DNA of 64,000 nt, taken from NCBI RefSeq assembly GCF_000425225.1, contig NZ_KE384332.1:59632-123631 (forward strand), written 5' to 3'. Positions 8,387 through 18,700 of this stretch are shown here, piece by piece. The notes beneath the pieces were generated by a model that was given only the letters and a program-made list of their open reading frames with translations, had not been told where the DNA came from and did no database searches. The number at the start of each line of letters is the position of its first letter. Positions within the stretch are counted from its first letter, which is position 1. A program made the position numbers and the translations under genes. Origin of the DNA: Pontibacillus marinus BH030004 = DSM 16465 (lineage in GTDB: Bacteria > Bacillota > Bacilli > Bacillales > BH030062).

Positions 8387-8656
8387 ATGGTTACGATTTC
8401 TGAATTACAAGTTAAGGAGATTATTTCAGTTGAAAATGGGGAAAAACTTGGACATATGACTGATTTAGAAATTGATGTAGATCGAGGAAGACTCATCTCT
8501 ATAATCATAGGTGGAAAAGGAAAGATGATGGGATTTCTTGGTAAGGATGAAGAGATCATTATTCCTTGGGAGTCGATTTTAAAAATTGGTGAAGATGTTA
8601 TTCTTGTAAAGAAAGCAACCCAGCCTGCTTTATTTGCTCCAAATCAAGCAGATTAA
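8387..8656 (+). CDS. ylmC: YlmC/YmxH family sporulation protein (PRC-barrel)
   Basis: An 89-residue PRC-barrel-like protein (VTISELQVKEIISVENGEKLG ... IIIGGKGKMMGFLGKDEEIIIPW ... IGEDVILV). It matches YlmC/YmxH, small proteins linked to sporulation but without a defined biochemical role. The ATG at 8387 lies 7 bases after AGGGGTGG; an open frame back to 8315 runs through the hairpin and is not credited. Compared with B. subtilis, ylmA and ylmB are absent between sigG and this gene. Confidence 0.8.
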   Translation: MVTISELQVKEIISVENGEKLGHMTDLEIDVDRGRLISIIIGGKGKMMGFLGKDEEIIIPWESILKIGEDVILVKKATQPALFAPNQAD

Positions 8657-8701
8657 GCCTAATCTCACAAGAATTTTGTCTGAAAATATGATAGAATATA
8701 G

Positions 8702-8726
8702 AAAAACTTGCCGAACGGCAAGTTTT
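8702..8726 (+). terminator. Short terminator-like hairpin after ylmC
   Basis: AAAACTTGCC/GGCAAGTTTT, 10 perfect pairs around GAAC. The T run is only four residues, so termination is probably partial. Confidence 0.5.
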
Positions 8727-8819
8727 AAGCCTATATTAGACTATGAATTTATACTTACTAGAGTTTTAAAACAGTCATATTAATCGTTAGAATAAACTTA
8801 AATGTATGGAGGATGAGAC

Positions 8820-9638
8820 ATGTCGGAAGGTTTTCATCATACGCATCCGTCCTATTTAGAAATAACAAAATGGACTTATGCTCACCCAGAGCTTGTTGTG
8901 GGCATGACCACCCGTTTAGGTGGATCAGGGGAGCCTCCATTTGATTCATTTAATCTCGGGTGGCATGTACCAGATCGTCAGGAAACAGTACACCAAAATC
9001 GAGAGACATTGGCCTCTCTTTTACAATTTCCAATGGAGACTTGGATTGGTGGAGAACAGGTACACGATACGGATATTTATACCGTAACCAAGAAAGATAA
9101 AGGGAAGGGTGCATATAACCAGGAATCGTCTATCCCAAACTGTGATGGTTTAATAACAAGAGAACCAAATGTGTTACTGACAGCTTTTTATGCTGATTGT
9201 GTTCCTTTGTTTTTCTTTGATCCCATTACTGGCTGGATAGGAATCGCGCATGCAGGTTGGCGAGGAACTGTAGCGAAGATGGGCCCTAAAATGGTTCAGG
9301 CTTTGGTTGATAAAGGCGTAGATCCTAAAACGTTGCGAGTAGGGATAGGTCCATCGATTTGTGGAGATATGTATGAAGTGGATGACACTGTTATCCAACA
9401 GCTTCCAGAAAAGTATCGAGAAGAGCCAATAGTTCAATCTCAAGAAAATGGACGTTACCTTTTATCTCTTCAAGATATGCATGTTGATCTATTATTAGAA
9501 GCTGGTGTAGAGGAAAAACATATTGAACAATCCGAGTACTGTACATATCAAAATGATCATTTATTTTTCTCGCACCGACGTGACCAGGGGAAAACAGGAC
9601 GAATGTTAGGATTCATTGGACTAAAAGAAAAATTATAG
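8820..9638 (+). CDS. pgeF: Peptidoglycan editing factor PgeF (YlmD, laccase-domain/DUF152)
   Basis: Member of the YfiH/YlmD family, 272 residues, reported to act as a peptidoglycan-editing or purine-nucleoside hydrolytic enzyme (older annotation: polyphenol oxidase). Conserved pieces include TTRLGGSGEPPFDSFNLG near the N terminus, GEQVHDT, the metal-site Cys in FYADCVPLFF and His in IAHAGWRGT, and CTYQNDHLFFSHRRD at the C terminus. ATG preceded by GGAGG. First of five closely spaced ylm genes. Confidence 0.88.
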   Translation: MSEGFHHTHPSYLEITKWTYAHPELVVGMTTRLGGSGEPPFDSFNLGWHVPDRQETVHQNRETLASLLQFPMETWIGGEQVHDTDIYTVTKKDKGKGAYNQESSIPNCDGLITREPNVLLTAFYADCVPLFFFDPITGWIGIAHAGWRGTVAKMGPKMVQALVDKGVDPKTLRVGIGPSICGDMYEVDDTVIQQLPEKYREEPIVQSQENGRYLLSLQDMHVDLLLEAGVEEKHIEQSEYCTYQNDHLFFSHRRDQGKTGRMLGFIGLKEKL

Positions 9639-9659
9639 CAAGGAAGGAGCATGTCCTTC

Positions 9660-10337
9660 GTGAACGTTGCAGAAAACTTAGAAACAATCCAAACGAATAT
9701 CAGACAAGCCTGTGAGAGAGCAGGTAGATCCATTAATGAGATATCCATTATTGCTGTTACAAAGTATGTGTCGATTGACCGAGCTAAGCAAGCGATTGAA
9801 GCGGGAGTCGAACACTTAGGAGAAAACAGAGTAGAAGGTATGAATGAAAAGTATGATGAAATTGGACAAGATGTTCAATGGCATTTTATCGGAACTCTGC
9901 AATCTCGGAAAGTTAAAGAAGTGATCGATCAAGTATCCATGATCCATTCCCTCGATCGCAAATCTTTAGCAAAAGAGATTCATAAGCGCTCCGATCGTAA
10001 GGTGCCATGTTTTGTTCAAGTAAATGTTAGTGGTGAAGAATCTAAACATGGATTAGAGCCTGAGGATGTCATTCCATTTATTGAAACACTTCGCAACTAT
10101 GAAAATATTGAAGTGACTGGTCTGATGACGATGGCTCCTTATATAGAAGACCAGGAAAAGTTAAGATCAATCTTCAGAGAGCTCAGAACAATTCAAGAAG
10201 AAGTTGAAGCGAAAGAATGGTCTCATGCACCATGTAAGCATCTATCTATGGGAATGAGTAATGATTATGAAATTGCCATTGAAGAAGGAGCTACTCACGT
10301 ACGAATTGGCTCCAAGCTAGTTGGCAAGGAATTTTAA
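9660..10337 (+). CDS. ylmE: Pyridoxal phosphate homeostasis protein (YggS/YlmE family)
   Basis: Alanine-racemase-like TIM-barrel protein that binds PLP and affects vitamin B6 and amino-acid homeostasis. The PLP lysine is in IIAVTKYVS; GENRVEGM, WHFIGTLQSRK, VNVSGEESKHGL and LSMGMSNDYEIAIEEGATHVRIGS are family motifs. The GTG at 9660 gives VNVAENLETIQ, aligning with the B. subtilis start, and is 10 bases from AAGGAG; the ATG at 9651 is almost on the ribosome site and less likely. Lies between pgeF and sepF. Confidence 0.88.
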   Translation: MNVAENLETIQTNIRQACERAGRSINEISIIAVTKYVSIDRAKQAIEAGVEHLGENRVEGMNEKYDEIGQDVQWHFIGTLQSRKVKEVIDQVSMIHSLDRKSLAKEIHKRSDRKVPCFVQVNVSGEESKHGLEPEDVIPFIETLRNYENIEVTGLMTMAPYIEDQEKLRSIFRELRTIQEEVEAKEWSHAPCKHLSMGMSNDYEIAIEEGATHVRIGSKLVGKEF

Positions 10338-10354
10338 CAAAGGGGTGAAACATT

Positions 10355-10783
10355 ATGAGTTTAAAAAACAAACTACGAAACTTTTTTATAGAAGATGAAT
10401 ACGAGTATATTGAAACAGAAGAAGAAGCTGAAGGACCGGAGCCGATGCATCAACAACAACAATCAAGTGATTCTAAAAAGCAAAATGTAGTAAGCTTAAA
10501 AAGTATGCAACAGTCTTCTAAGGTTGTCCTTTGTGAGCCACGTACGTATAATGAAGCCCAAGAGATTGCTGATAATCTTGTGAATCGCAAAGCTGTTGTG
10601 ATCAATCTTCAGCGTGTAGATCATCAACAAGCAAAACGAATTGTAGATTTTTTAAGCGGAACGGTGTATGCTATTGGTGGAGATATTCAAAAACTTGGCG
10701 CTCAAACATTCCTTTGCACACCTGAGAATGTTGATGTTTCTGGTACAATATCAGAAGTTATGAATGAGAGCGATGATTTTTAG
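10355..10783 (+). CDS. sepF: Cell division protein SepF
   Basis: A 142-residue FtsZ-binding membrane anchor that bundles FtsZ filaments. A short amphipathic N-terminal helix ([14 protein letters not shown]) precedes an acidic, Gln-rich linker, then the SepF fold ([19 protein letters not shown] ... [22 protein letters not shown]). ATG with AAAGGGGTG upstream. In Bacillus SepF is partly redundant with FtsA, also encoded in this window. Confidence 0.93.
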   Translation: MSLKNKLRNFFIEDEYEYIETEEEAEGPEPMHQQQQSSDSKKQNVVSLKSMQQSSKVVLCEPRTYNEAQEIADNLVNRKAVVINLQRVDHQQAKRIVDFLSGTVYAIGGDIQKLGAQTFLCTPENVDVSGTISEVMNESDDF

Positions 10784-10801
10784 AAAAGGTGGTTAACGAT
10801 T

Positions 10802-11092
10802 TTGACTGGTATTTTACTAATGATTTTAGAGCTTGTAGACTTACTGCTAACAGGCTATTTCTTTGCATTAATCGGTTACATACTTATGTCTTGGTTTCCT
10901 GGAGCACGTGATTCATCGATTGGAAACTTCCTTACAAAGATTTGTGAACCCTATTTAGAACCTTTCCGTAAAGTAATTCCTCCAATTGGTATGATTGATA
11001 TTTCACCAATTGTAGCGATTTTCGTACTGCAATTTGCACAAGGTTCTGGTTTACTTGCATTAGAACGCCTTATATATAATCTAGCAGGCTAA
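10802..11092 (+). CDS. ylmG: YggT family membrane protein (YlmG)
   Basis: 96 residues with two hydrophobic segments (about 8-30 and 67-90) and the YggT hallmark [31 protein letters not shown] between them. Implicated by family association in membrane and division organisation; mechanism unknown. TTG start at 10802 with AAAGGTGG at 10785-10792. Confidence 0.85.
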   Translation: MTGILLMILELVDLLLTGYFFALIGYILMSWFPGARDSSIGNFLTKICEPYLEPFRKVIPPIGMIDISPIVAIFVLQFAQGSGLLALERLIYNLAG

Positions 11093-11124
11093 TGGAGACT
11101 CATGGAGACATGATCTCCTTTTTC
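11093..11124 (+). terminator. Terminator-like hairpin after ylmG
   Basis: GGAGACTCATG/CATGATCTCC stem followed by TTTTTC. It separates ylmG from ylmH and probably attenuates rather than abolishes read-through. Confidence 0.55.
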
Positions 11125-11155
11125 ATTTAGAGAGAATTCTGAAGGAGTATAGCTT

Positions 11156-11929
11156 ATGGAGATTTATCAGCACTTTCGAAAAGAAGAGCAGCCGTTCATT
11201 GATCAGGTCTTATCCTGGCAGGAAGATGTGGAACGGATGTATCAACGGAAACTGACAGACTTTCTGGATCCTCGTCAGCAGAAGATCTTTCGGACGATTA
11301 TTGGGAATCATGATGATTTTTTATTAAGAGATTATGGAGGATCCTCAACTGCAGAACGAAAAAGGATGATCCTAGCTCCTTATTATGAGCAGATTGAGGA
11401 AGATGATTTTCAAGTGACATTGCTTGAAGCAAAGTATCCAAGTAAGTTTGTAACACTTGAGCATAAGGATGTACTCGGAGCATTCATGTCCCTTGGTATT
11501 AAACGAAGTAAACTTGGAGATTTAATTGTTACTGAAGATACCATTCAAATTCTAGTAGCCTCAGAAATTGTAACGTATGTCCAAATGAACTTAACAGGGA
11601 TCAAAAAAGCAGGCGTTCAATTTGAGGAAAAGCCTCATGTACATTTACTTGAGAGCACAGAAGAGTGGTCTGAGAGTACAGGTACTGTAGCTTCTTTAAG
11701 GTTAGATATTATGTTAAAAGAGATTTACAACTTATCCCGTCAAAAAGCTTCCCTCTATATTGAAAAAGGGTTGGTTAAAGTAAACTTCCAAACTGTAGAT
11801 CAACCAGCTTTCTTATTAGAAGAAGGAGATATGATCTCTGTACGTGGTAAAGGACGAAGTCAGCTCAATTCCATTGAAGGAAAAACAAAAAAAGACAAAT
11901 GGAGAATTGTGACGTCTCAGTTAAAATAA
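11156..11929 (+). CDS. ylmH: YlmH RNA-binding protein with C-terminal S4 domain
   Basis: 257 residues. N-terminal YlmH-specific domain (IYQHFRKEEQPFIDQVLSW ...) and an S4 domain at about residues 182-240 (RLDIMLKEIYNLSRQKASLYIEKGLVKVN). The family has been linked to rescue of obstructed 50S subunits carrying peptidyl-tRNA in Gram-positive bacteria, which would make it functionally related to rqcH further downstream. ATG after AAGGAGTATAGCTT. Confidence 0.88.
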   Translation: MEIYQHFRKEEQPFIDQVLSWQEDVERMYQRKLTDFLDPRQQKIFRTIIGNHDDFLLRDYGGSSTAERKRMILAPYYEQIEEDDFQVTLLEAKYPSKFVTLEHKDVLGAFMSLGIKRSKLGDLIVTEDTIQILVASEIVTYVQMNLTGIKKAGVQFEEKPHVHLLESTEEWSESTGTVASLRLDIMLKEIYNLSRQKASLYIEKGLVKVNFQTVDQPAFLLEEGDMISVRGKGRSQLNSIEGKTKKDKWRIVTSQLK

Positions 11930-11959
11930 GTACAAGGAACTAGAAGGAATATGTGCATC

Positions 11960-11968
11960 TTTGTCGAA
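11960..11968 (+). promoter_or_regulatory. Spo0A-box consensus match upstream of divIVA
   Basis: TTTGTCGAA at 11960-11968 is an exact match to the extended 0A box, about 77 bases before the divIVA start codon. A single short site can arise by chance, so regulation is only suggested. Confidence 0.3.
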
Positions 11969-12044
11969 ATAAATAGTATCTACAAGACTGTTCGTGAAGA
12001 GCAGTCCGTATATCAAAACCCTACACCCTAAGGAGGTGGCCCGT

Positions 12045-12560
12045 GTGGCACTAACACCATTGGATATTCATAATAAGGAATTCACAAGAGGCTTTCGCGG
12101 TTACGATGAGGATGAAGTAAACGAGTTTTTAGATCAGATCATTAAAGACTATGAAGTGGTCATCCGTGAAAAGAAAAAACTTGAAGATAAAGTTCAAGAA
12201 TTAGAAGAAAAACTAGGACACTTCAGTAACATTGAACAAACGCTAAACAAGTCTATTCTTGTTGCCCAGGAAACGGCTGAAGAAGTGAAAACGAACGCTA
12301 ATAAAGAGAGTAAATTGATTGTAAAAGAAGCAGAGAAAAATGCTGATCGTATTATTAATGAAGCTCTTGCTAAGTCTCGTCGTATTTCATTAGAGGTAGA
12401 GGAACTGAAGAAACAAGCGAAGGTCTTCCGTACTCGTCTGAAAATGATGGTTGAAGCACAACTAGATATGATTGATAATGATGATTGGGACGATCTGTTT
12501 AACGTTGAAATTGATGAAGAAACAGAGTATGAAAAAGAATTAGCCGAAAATAATTCTTGA
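12045..12560 (+). CDS. divIVA: Cell division / polarity protein DivIVA
   Basis: Coiled-coil protein that binds negatively curved membrane at poles and septa, positions MinCD through MinJ and helps anchor chromosome origins during sporulation. The membrane-binding N terminus is intact, including Phe17-Arg18 in RGFRGYDEDEVNEFL; coiled coils cover about residues 30-60 and 75-150; the acidic tail is typical. The GTG at 12045 is chosen because MALTPLDIHNKEF matches the family and AAGGAGGT sits 7 bases upstream. 171 residues. Confidence 0.94.
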   Translation: MALTPLDIHNKEFTRGFRGYDEDEVNEFLDQIIKDYEVVIREKKKLEDKVQELEEKLGHFSNIEQTLNKSILVAQETAEEVKTNANKESKLIVKEAEKNADRIINEALAKSRRISLEVEELKKQAKVFRTRLKMMVEAQLDMIDNDDWDDLFNVEIDEETEYEKELAENNS

Positions 12561-12585
12561 CGTTGAATTTATTTTTACATATAAT
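12557..12585 (+). promoter_or_regulatory. Sigma-A promoter of ileS
   Basis: TTGACG (12557-12562), a 17-base spacer and a perfect TATAAT (12580-12585). The -35 overlaps the divIVA stop codon. The transcript would begin at about 12592, at the start of the T-box leader. Confidence 0.8.
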
Positions 12586-12591
12586 TCATAA

Positions 12592-12856
12592 ACAGAAATC
12601 ATACCATTGTTAATTACGATGACAGGGTTCGTACAATAAATCTATCTTGACTAGCGAATCAGGGATGGTGGAAGCCTGAAGCATGACATTTATTGTCCTA
12701 TCCCCCTCGAGTACCCTTACTGAACATAGTAGGTTAGGGCGTTTCATTCACGTTACGAATGCTGAAGTGGATTTGCTTCCAATTTTTGGGCAAGTCTATA
12801 AGGGTGGTACCGCGAGACCTTCTCGTCCCTTTATGGGATGGGGAGGTTTTTTGTAT
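12592..12856 (+). promoter_or_regulatory. T-box riboswitch leader of ileS
   Basis: tRNA-sensing attenuator. The T-box sequence AGGGTGGTACCGCG is at 12801-12814, followed by a terminator hairpin (TCTCGTCCC/GGGATGGGGAGG) and T run ending near 12853. Stem I is visible as AGGGTTCG...CGAGTACCCT with the distal element AGGGATGGTGGAAGCCT. A candidate specifier ATC (isoleucine) is at 12700-12702 on the 3' side of Stem I, consistent with the downstream gene. Uncharged tRNA-Ile should favour the antiterminator. Confidence 0.88.
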
Positions 12857-12919
12857 ATTTAGAGGTATTTCCCATGTTCAACATGACCATCATGAGTAAT
12901 TGAAGGAGGAGAAAATGCA

Positions 12920-15670
12920 ATGAATTATAAAGATACCTTGTTGATGCCAAAGACGGAATTCCCAATGCGTGGGAACCTTCCAAATCGTGAGCCAAATCAA
13001 CAACAAGAGTGGGAAGAACAGAATATTTATGAAAAAGTTCAACAACGAACAGAAGGACGTCCACTATTCGTCCTTCATGATGGACCTCCATATGCTAACG
13101 GAGACCTTCACATGGGACATGCGTTAAACAAAATCCTTAAAGATTTTGTAGTTCGTTATAAATCAATGGCCGGGTACCATGCACCTTACGTACCAGGCTG
13201 GGATACACACGGTTTACCGATTGAACAGGCGTTAGCTAAGAAAAAAGTAAATCGTAAGAAAATGACAGTAGCAGAATTCCGTGAGCGTTGTAAAGAATAT
13301 GCGTTGAACCAGGTTGATAATCAGCGTAGTCAATTTAAGCGTCTAGGCGTTCGTGGTGATTGGGACAATCCATACATTACATTAGATGAAAGTTATGAAG
13401 CTGCTCAAATTGAAGTATTCGGCGAGATGGCGAAGAAAGGTTATATCTATAAAGGGAAGAAACCTGTTTATTGGTCTCCTTCATCTGAATCTGCCCTTGC
13501 AGAAGCAGAAATTGAGTACCATGATAAACGTTCTCCATCTATCTATGTTGCTTTTGATGTGAAAGACGGTAAAGGTGTCCTAGAAGGCGATGAGAAGTTT
13601 ATTATCTGGACAACAACACCTTGGACCATCCCAGCAAACATGGCGATTTCCTTGCATCCTGAATTAAATTACGTAACCGTTGCAGCTAACGGAGCGAAAT
13701 ACATTATTGCTGAAAAGTTAATCGATGAAGTAGCAGAGGCACTAGAGTGGAATAACCCTGAAATCGTGAAAACCTATCAAGGTAGTGAGCTTGAACATGT
13801 TGTTGCTCAACATCCACTTTATGATCGTGACTCTCTTATTACTTTAGGAGAGCATGTAACAACAGATGCAGGTACTGGTTGTGTTCATACAGCACCTGGT
13901 CACGGTGAGGATGACTTCTGGGTTGGTAAACAGTATGGTCTAGAAGTACTTTGTCCTGTTGATGAAAAAGGTTACTTCACTTCAGAAGCTCCAGGATATG
14001 AAGGCTTGTTCTATGATGCAGCAAATAAAGATATTACTGAAAAGCTTGAGGAAACAGGAGCTCTATTAAACTTAACCTTTATTAAACACTCGTATCCACA
14101 CGATTGGCGTACGAAAAAGCCAACCATTTTCCGTGCAACATCTCAATGGTTCGCTTCTATTAAAGATTTCCGTGAAGACATTTTAAGTGAGATTCGCGAA
14201 ATCAATTGGATACCTAAATGGGGCGAAACACGTCTTTATAACATGGTGCGTGACCGTGAAGACTGGTGTATCTCTCGTCAGCGTGCATGGGGTGTACCTA
14301 TTCCGGTATTCTATGGTGAAGATAACACTCCAATTATTACTGACGAAACGATTTCCCACGTATCTAAGTTATTCCGTGAGCACGGCTCGAATGTGTGGTT
14401 TGAGCGTGAAGCTAAGGATTTACTACCAGAAGGGTTTACTTCTGAACATAGCCCGAATGGTACATTTACGAAGGAAGAAGATATCATGGACGTTTGGTTC
14501 GATAGTGGATCTTCCCATCAGGCTGTGCTAAAAGAACGCGGCGAATTAGATCGTCCAGCAGATGTGTATCTAGAAGGTTCTGACCAATATCGTGGTTGGT
14601 TTAACTCTTCCCTATCTACATCTGTAGCGATTACAGGTAAGTCTCCATTCAAAACGATTTTAAGTCACGGATTCGCCCTAGATGGAGAAGGACGTAAGAT
14701 GAGTAAGTCGATGGGGAATGTTGTTGTACCTGATAAGGTAATGAAACAGCTTGGTGCTGATATTTTACGCCTTTGGGTATCAAGTGCAGACTATCAAGCA
14801 GACGTACGTATTTCTGATAACATTCTAAAACAGGTTTCAGAAGTTTATCGTAAAATTCGTAATACGTTCCGTTTCCTACTTGGTAACCTTCATGATTTTG
14901 ATCCTGCAAAAGATACGGTTGCAACAGAGAATCTACAAGAAGTTGACCAATACATGTTACTTCGTTTACAAGAACTTACACAAAAAGTTCGTGACGGTTA
15001 TGATGCATATGAATATGCAACAATTTATCATGCTATTCACAACTTCTGTACGATCGATTTAAGTGCATTTTACCTTGATTTTGCAAAAGACGTTCTTTAC
15101 ATTGAGTCACAGGACAATCCTAGACGTCGTAGCATCCAAACAGTTTATTATGAAATGCTAACGTCGCTTACGAAAATGCTTTCACCAATCCTTTCTCACA
15201 CAGCTGATGAAGTGTGGAAGCACATTCCTGGTGTTGAAGCAGAAAGCGTTCAGTTAACAGACATGCCTGAAGCAAAAGATGTTCCAAACCAAGATGCCTT
15301 AAAAGCAAAATGGGACCACTTCATGAATGTGCGCGACGATGTGTTAAAAGCTCTTGAAGAAGCGCGTAATGAAAAAGTAATTGGTAAATCATTAGAAGCG
15401 CATGTTACGTTAGTGCCTAAAGATGAGCAAACGAAAGAATTACTTCAATCAGTGGATCATTTAGAACAGCTTCTTATTGTATCTGGTGCTTCCATCAGTG
15501 ATGAAGCAAGCGATGCGAAGCAATATGATCATGTTGATGTAGCTGTAAAAGCTCATCCTGGTGAAAAGTGTCAGCGTTGCTGGGTTGTAACGGAAGAATT
15601 AGGCCAGAGTGAAAAACACCCTGACCTTTGCCCACGCTGTGCATCTATTGTAGAAGAGCAATATGAATAG
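12920..15670 (+). CDS. ileS: Isoleucyl-tRNA synthetase
   Basis: Class I aminoacyl-tRNA synthetase, 916 residues. The HIGH motif appears as HMGH (about residues 62-65) and the KMSKS loop as KMSKS (about 593-597). The CP1 editing domain includes [18 protein letters not shown] and the C terminus has a zinc site CQRCW...CPRC. The ATG at 12920 has GGAGGAG upstream. Expressed from its own promoter under T-box control and followed directly by a terminator. Confidence 0.97.
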   Translation: MNYKDTLLMPKTEFPMRGNLPNREPNQQQEWEEQNIYEKVQQRTEGRPLFVLHDGPPYANGDLHMGHALNKILKDFVVRYKSMAGYHAPYVPGWDTHGLPIEQALAKKKVNRKKMTVAEFRERCKEYALNQVDNQRSQFKRLGVRGDWDNPYITLDESYEAAQIEVFGEMAKKGYIYKGKKPVYWSPSSESALAEAEIEYHDKRSPSIYVAFDVKDGKGVLEGDEKFIIWTTTPWTIPANMAISLHPELNYVTVAANGAKYIIAEKLIDEVAEALEWNNPEIVKTYQGSELEHVVAQHPLYDRDSLITLGEHVTTDAGTGCVHTAPGHGEDDFWVGKQYGLEVLCPVDEKGYFTSEAPGYEGLFYDAANKDITEKLEETGALLNLTFIKHSYPHDWRTKKPTIFRATSQWFASIKDFREDILSEIREINWIPKWGETRLYNMVRDREDWCISRQRAWGVPIPVFYGEDNTPIITDETISHVSKLFREHGSNVWFEREAKDLLPEGFTSEHSPNGTFTKEEDIMDVWFDSGSSHQAVLKERGELDRPADVYLEGSDQYRGWFNSSLSTSVAITGKSPFKTILSHGFALDGEGRKMSKSMGNVVVPDKVMKQLGADILRLWVSSADYQADVRISDNILKQVSEVYRKIRNTFRFLLGNLHDFDPAKDTVATENLQEVDQYMLLRLQELTQKVRDGYDAYEYATIYHAIHNFCTIDLSAFYLDFAKDVLYIESQDNPRRRSIQTVYYEMLTSLTKMLSPILSHTADEVWKHIPGVEAESVQLTDMPEAKDVPNQDALKAKWDHFMNVRDDVLKALEEARNEKVIGKSLEAHVTLVPKDEQTKELLQSVDHLEQLLIVSGASISDEASDAKQYDHVDVAVKAHPGEKCQRCWVVTEELGQSEKHPDLCPRCASIVEEQYE

Positions 15671-15690
15671 AAATTAATAGCTAATTGTTA

Positions 15691-15748
15691 AGTAGTTCAG
15701 TTTCGGGTGCAAATTAACCATTTGCACCCTGATTGGACTACTTTTTAT
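15691..15748 (+). terminator. Intrinsic terminator after ileS
   Basis: GGGTGCAAAT/ATTTGCACCC core stem, extended by outer AGTAGT/ACTACT pairing, followed by TTTTT. Repeat copy 2 starts about 10 bases downstream. Confidence 0.85.
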
Positions 15749-15758
15749 TTGATTATGT

Positions 15759-16342
15759 TTATTCAACAATCTGGCAGTTATCTTGAATAAGCTGGTGCGG
15801 GGTGGTTCCGTTGCTTTTATGCAGAGCGGCGGGCTGTGGAACGGGTTGCTTTCCTGCGGACGAAGCGCCGAGCCTCCTCATTCGCAAGCTCTCTGCGGGG
15901 TCTCGTCACTCCGTTCTTCCGCTGGAGTCAACCCGTTCCACAGCCCACCTTGGCCGAATGGTGAATAACGAAACCGCAGCTATCGTACGGTTTTCTGACT
16001 TTGAATTTGTGGTTATATCATTTTGCATTCAAGTGATCTAATGCTTTATATGTAGAGGGTTTTAGGATCTGAAATACAGTTTCCCTAAGAATGAAATCAA
16101 ACGATCTCAGCTATGGGTCCGTTAATCTACATACCAGCAAAGGGGTGAGGGAACGGCAAACTCCCGCGGTAGAAAGGGCGGACGAGATCCCGCAGAGAGC
16201 TTGCGAACGAGGAAGCTCGGCCGGTCTTCCGCAGGAGTATTGCCGTTTCACCGATCCCCTTACTCTCACAAAAGCAACGGACCTCCACCACAATATATCT
16301 CGAGTTCAAGTCTTCAAGATAAGGGGGCTATAATGGAATAAG
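15759..16342 (+). repeat. Composite structured repeat, copy 2 (~580 bases)
   Basis: Same plan and orientation as the copy at 6627. End hairpin TTATTCAACA.../TCTTGAATAA; left module with arms GGCTGTGGAACGGGTTG (15832-15848) and complement (15929-15945), differing from copy 1 at about five positions over 150 bases; right module with arms GAACGGCAA (16151-16159)/TTGCCGTT (16240-16247). The right end TTCAAGATAAGGGGGCTATAA leads into GGAATAAG. The middle is shorter and lacks the four ACGGAACA-type motifs. It occupies the place of ylyA between ileS and lspA. Confidence 0.85.
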
Positions 16343-16449
16343 AAAAGAGACAAGATGGCCTCCAATTCATTTCAATAACACTAAGCATATATTGCAAAAG
16401 TATGGTAAAATGCAGAAGGAAGAGTTTGTGAAAGAACGGAGGACGACCC

Positions 16450-16917
16450 ATGTGGTATTATTTCATAGCAGCTGCTGTACTAATCCTAGATCAACTAACT
16501 AAATGGATGATTGTAAAACGAATGGAAATAGGAGAACATATTCCTGTCATTGAAAACTTTTTTTACATAACGTCTCACCGCAACCGTGGAGCGGCATGGG
16601 GGATTTTACAAGGACAGATGTGGTTCTTCTACATCGTTACAGCCATTGTGATTTGCGTGGTCATTTATTATATGCATAAGTACGCTAGTTCTAGTAAAGT
16701 TTTAGGTTTATCCCTTGGCTTGATCTTAGGCGGGGCAATCGGAAACTTTATCGATCGACTGTTTCGTAAAGAAGTTGTAGATTTTATAGATATCTATATC
16801 GGAAGCTATGACTATCCGATTTTTAACATAGCAGATTCAGCGCTCGTTGTAGGTGTAATCCTCGTGTTTTTTGCAACGATGCTAGATGAACGTAAGAAAG
16901 GAAGCAAGTCATCATGA
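16450..16917 (+). CDS. lspA: Lipoprotein signal peptidase (signal peptidase II)
   Basis: Aspartic membrane protease removing signal peptides from prolipoproteins after diacylglyceryl transfer. 155 residues, four membrane segments. Catalytic Asp102 (GNFIDRLF) and Asp129 (FNIADSALV) are present, with the conserved NRGAAWGI loop at about 45-52. ATG start with GGAGGACG upstream. The stop overlaps the rluD start by four bases (ATGA). Confidence 0.95.
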   Translation: MWYYFIAAAVLILDQLTKWMIVKRMEIGEHIPVIENFFYITSHRNRGAAWGILQGQMWFFYIVTAIVICVVIYYMHKYASSSKVLGLSLGLILGGAIGNFIDRLFRKEVVDFIDIYIGSYDYPIFNIADSALVVGVILVFFATMLDERKKGSKSS

Positions 16918-17825
16918 GTTCAAATAATCATATCGTAACAGCAGAAGAACAAGGAGCACGTTTGGATAAGTTGCTCGTTGATCTTAATAGTGATGCATCT
17001 CGTTCACAAATTCAGTCTTGGATTAAAGATCAATATGTCATGGTAAATGGAGGACATGTAAAAAGTAATTACAAGTGCCAAGAAGGTGATGATATTTCTT
17101 GGACAGTACCTGAAGCAGAACCTCTTGAAGTTGTGGCTGAAGATATTCCTATTCATATTGTATATGAGGATAAGGATATTGCTGTAGTTAATAAACCTAG
17201 AGGTATGGTGGTTCACCCATCAGCAGGTCATCCTTCAGGAACGTTAGTAAACGCATTACTTTATCATTGTCATGATTTATCAGGGATTAATGGTGTCATG
17301 CGTCCAGGAATTGTGCATCGAATTGATAAAGATACAAGTGGATTGTTAATGGTTGCGAAAAATGACAAAGCCCATGCATCACTTGCTGAACAATTATCTG
17401 AGAAGACCATCGATCGAAAATATGTTGCTATCGTACATAGAGAGATTCAACATGAGTACGGCACAATTGAAGCTCCAATAGGCCGAGACCCTAAAGATCG
17501 TCAAAAGATGGCTGTGGTGGAAGGGGGAAAAGATGCAGTAACTCACTTTAAGGTATTGCATTTATACCCTGAGTTCTCGTATATTGAATGCGTACTCGAA
17601 ACAGGGCGAACGCACCAAATTCGTGTTCATATGCGTTACATTGAACACCCACTTGCTGGTGATCCCAAGTACGGCCCAAGAAGGACATTACCGATTGATG
17701 GGCAGGCTTTGCATGCCAAACACTTAGCCTTTGAACACCCAACTACAGGGGAGTGGATGGAATTCGATCAAGAGCCACCTGAAGCATTCCAAAAACAATT
17801 GGATGAACTTCAGAAAAGATCTTGA
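16914..17825 (+). CDS. rluD: RluD-family 23S rRNA pseudouridine synthase (YlyB)
   Basis: 303 residues. An N-terminal S4 RNA-binding domain (about 14-75) precedes the RluA-type catalytic domain with [12 protein letters not shown] (catalytic Asp138) and [12 protein letters not shown]. Isomerises specific uridines in large-subunit rRNA; the exact site cannot be deduced. Translationally coupled to lspA. The pyr promoter overlaps its 3' end. Confidence 0.9.
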   Translation: MSSNNHIVTAEEQGARLDKLLVDLNSDASRSQIQSWIKDQYVMVNGGHVKSNYKCQEGDDISWTVPEAEPLEVVAEDIPIHIVYEDKDIAVVNKPRGMVVHPSAGHPSGTLVNALLYHCHDLSGINGVMRPGIVHRIDKDTSGLLMVAKNDKAHASLAEQLSEKTIDRKYVAIVHREIQHEYGTIEAPIGRDPKDRQKMAVVEGGKDAVTHFKVLHLYPEFSYIECVLETGRTHQIRVHMRYIEHPLAGDPKYGPRRTLPIDGQALHAKHLAFEHPTTGEWMEFDQEPPEAFQKQLDELQKRS

Positions 17826-17850
17826 CTTTTCCCTTATCATTTGTGATAAT
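17822..17850 (+). promoter_or_regulatory. Sigma-A promoter of the pyr operon
   Basis: TTGACT (17822-17827), a 17-base spacer and GATAAT (17845-17850); the -35 overlaps the rluD stop. Downstream lies the first PyrR attenuator. Confidence 0.75.
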
Positions 17851-17875
17851 CTTTAATTAGAAAACATAACATGAC

Positions 17876-18560
<685 letters not shown>

Positions 18561-18568
18561 AACAGAAG

Positions 18569-18675
18569 ACCTTTAATTTAGTTCAGAGAAACTGAAAAGG
18601 TCGCTTAGATAGGAAACGTGTATCTTCGAGGATACGTGTACCTCTTTGCGAGCTTTTCGCAAAGAGGTTTTTTTA
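18569..18675 (+). promoter_or_regulatory. PyrR-dependent attenuator 2 (pyrR-pyrP)
   Basis: Binding loop AGTTCAGAGAAACTGAAAAGG at about 18580-18600 and terminator CCTCTTTGCGA/TTCGCAAAGAGG with T run at 18641-18675. It allows pyrP and distal genes to be repressed separately from pyrR. Confidence 0.88.
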
Positions 18676-18700
18676 TGAGGAAAAAGGGAGGACGAAAGAT

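Noticed and set aside
12592..12856. Possible tRNA or other small RNA gene in the divIVA-ileS gap
   Set aside because: The conserved AGGGTGGTACCGCG element and terminator show this is a T-box leader, not an independent RNA gene. No tRNA or rRNA gene was recognised anywhere in the window.
16091..16333. 80-codon frame and its minus-strand partners in repeat copy 2
   Set aside because: They lie entirely in the right hairpin module, with no family resemblance and no start signals; open on both strands because of the G+C-rich palindrome.
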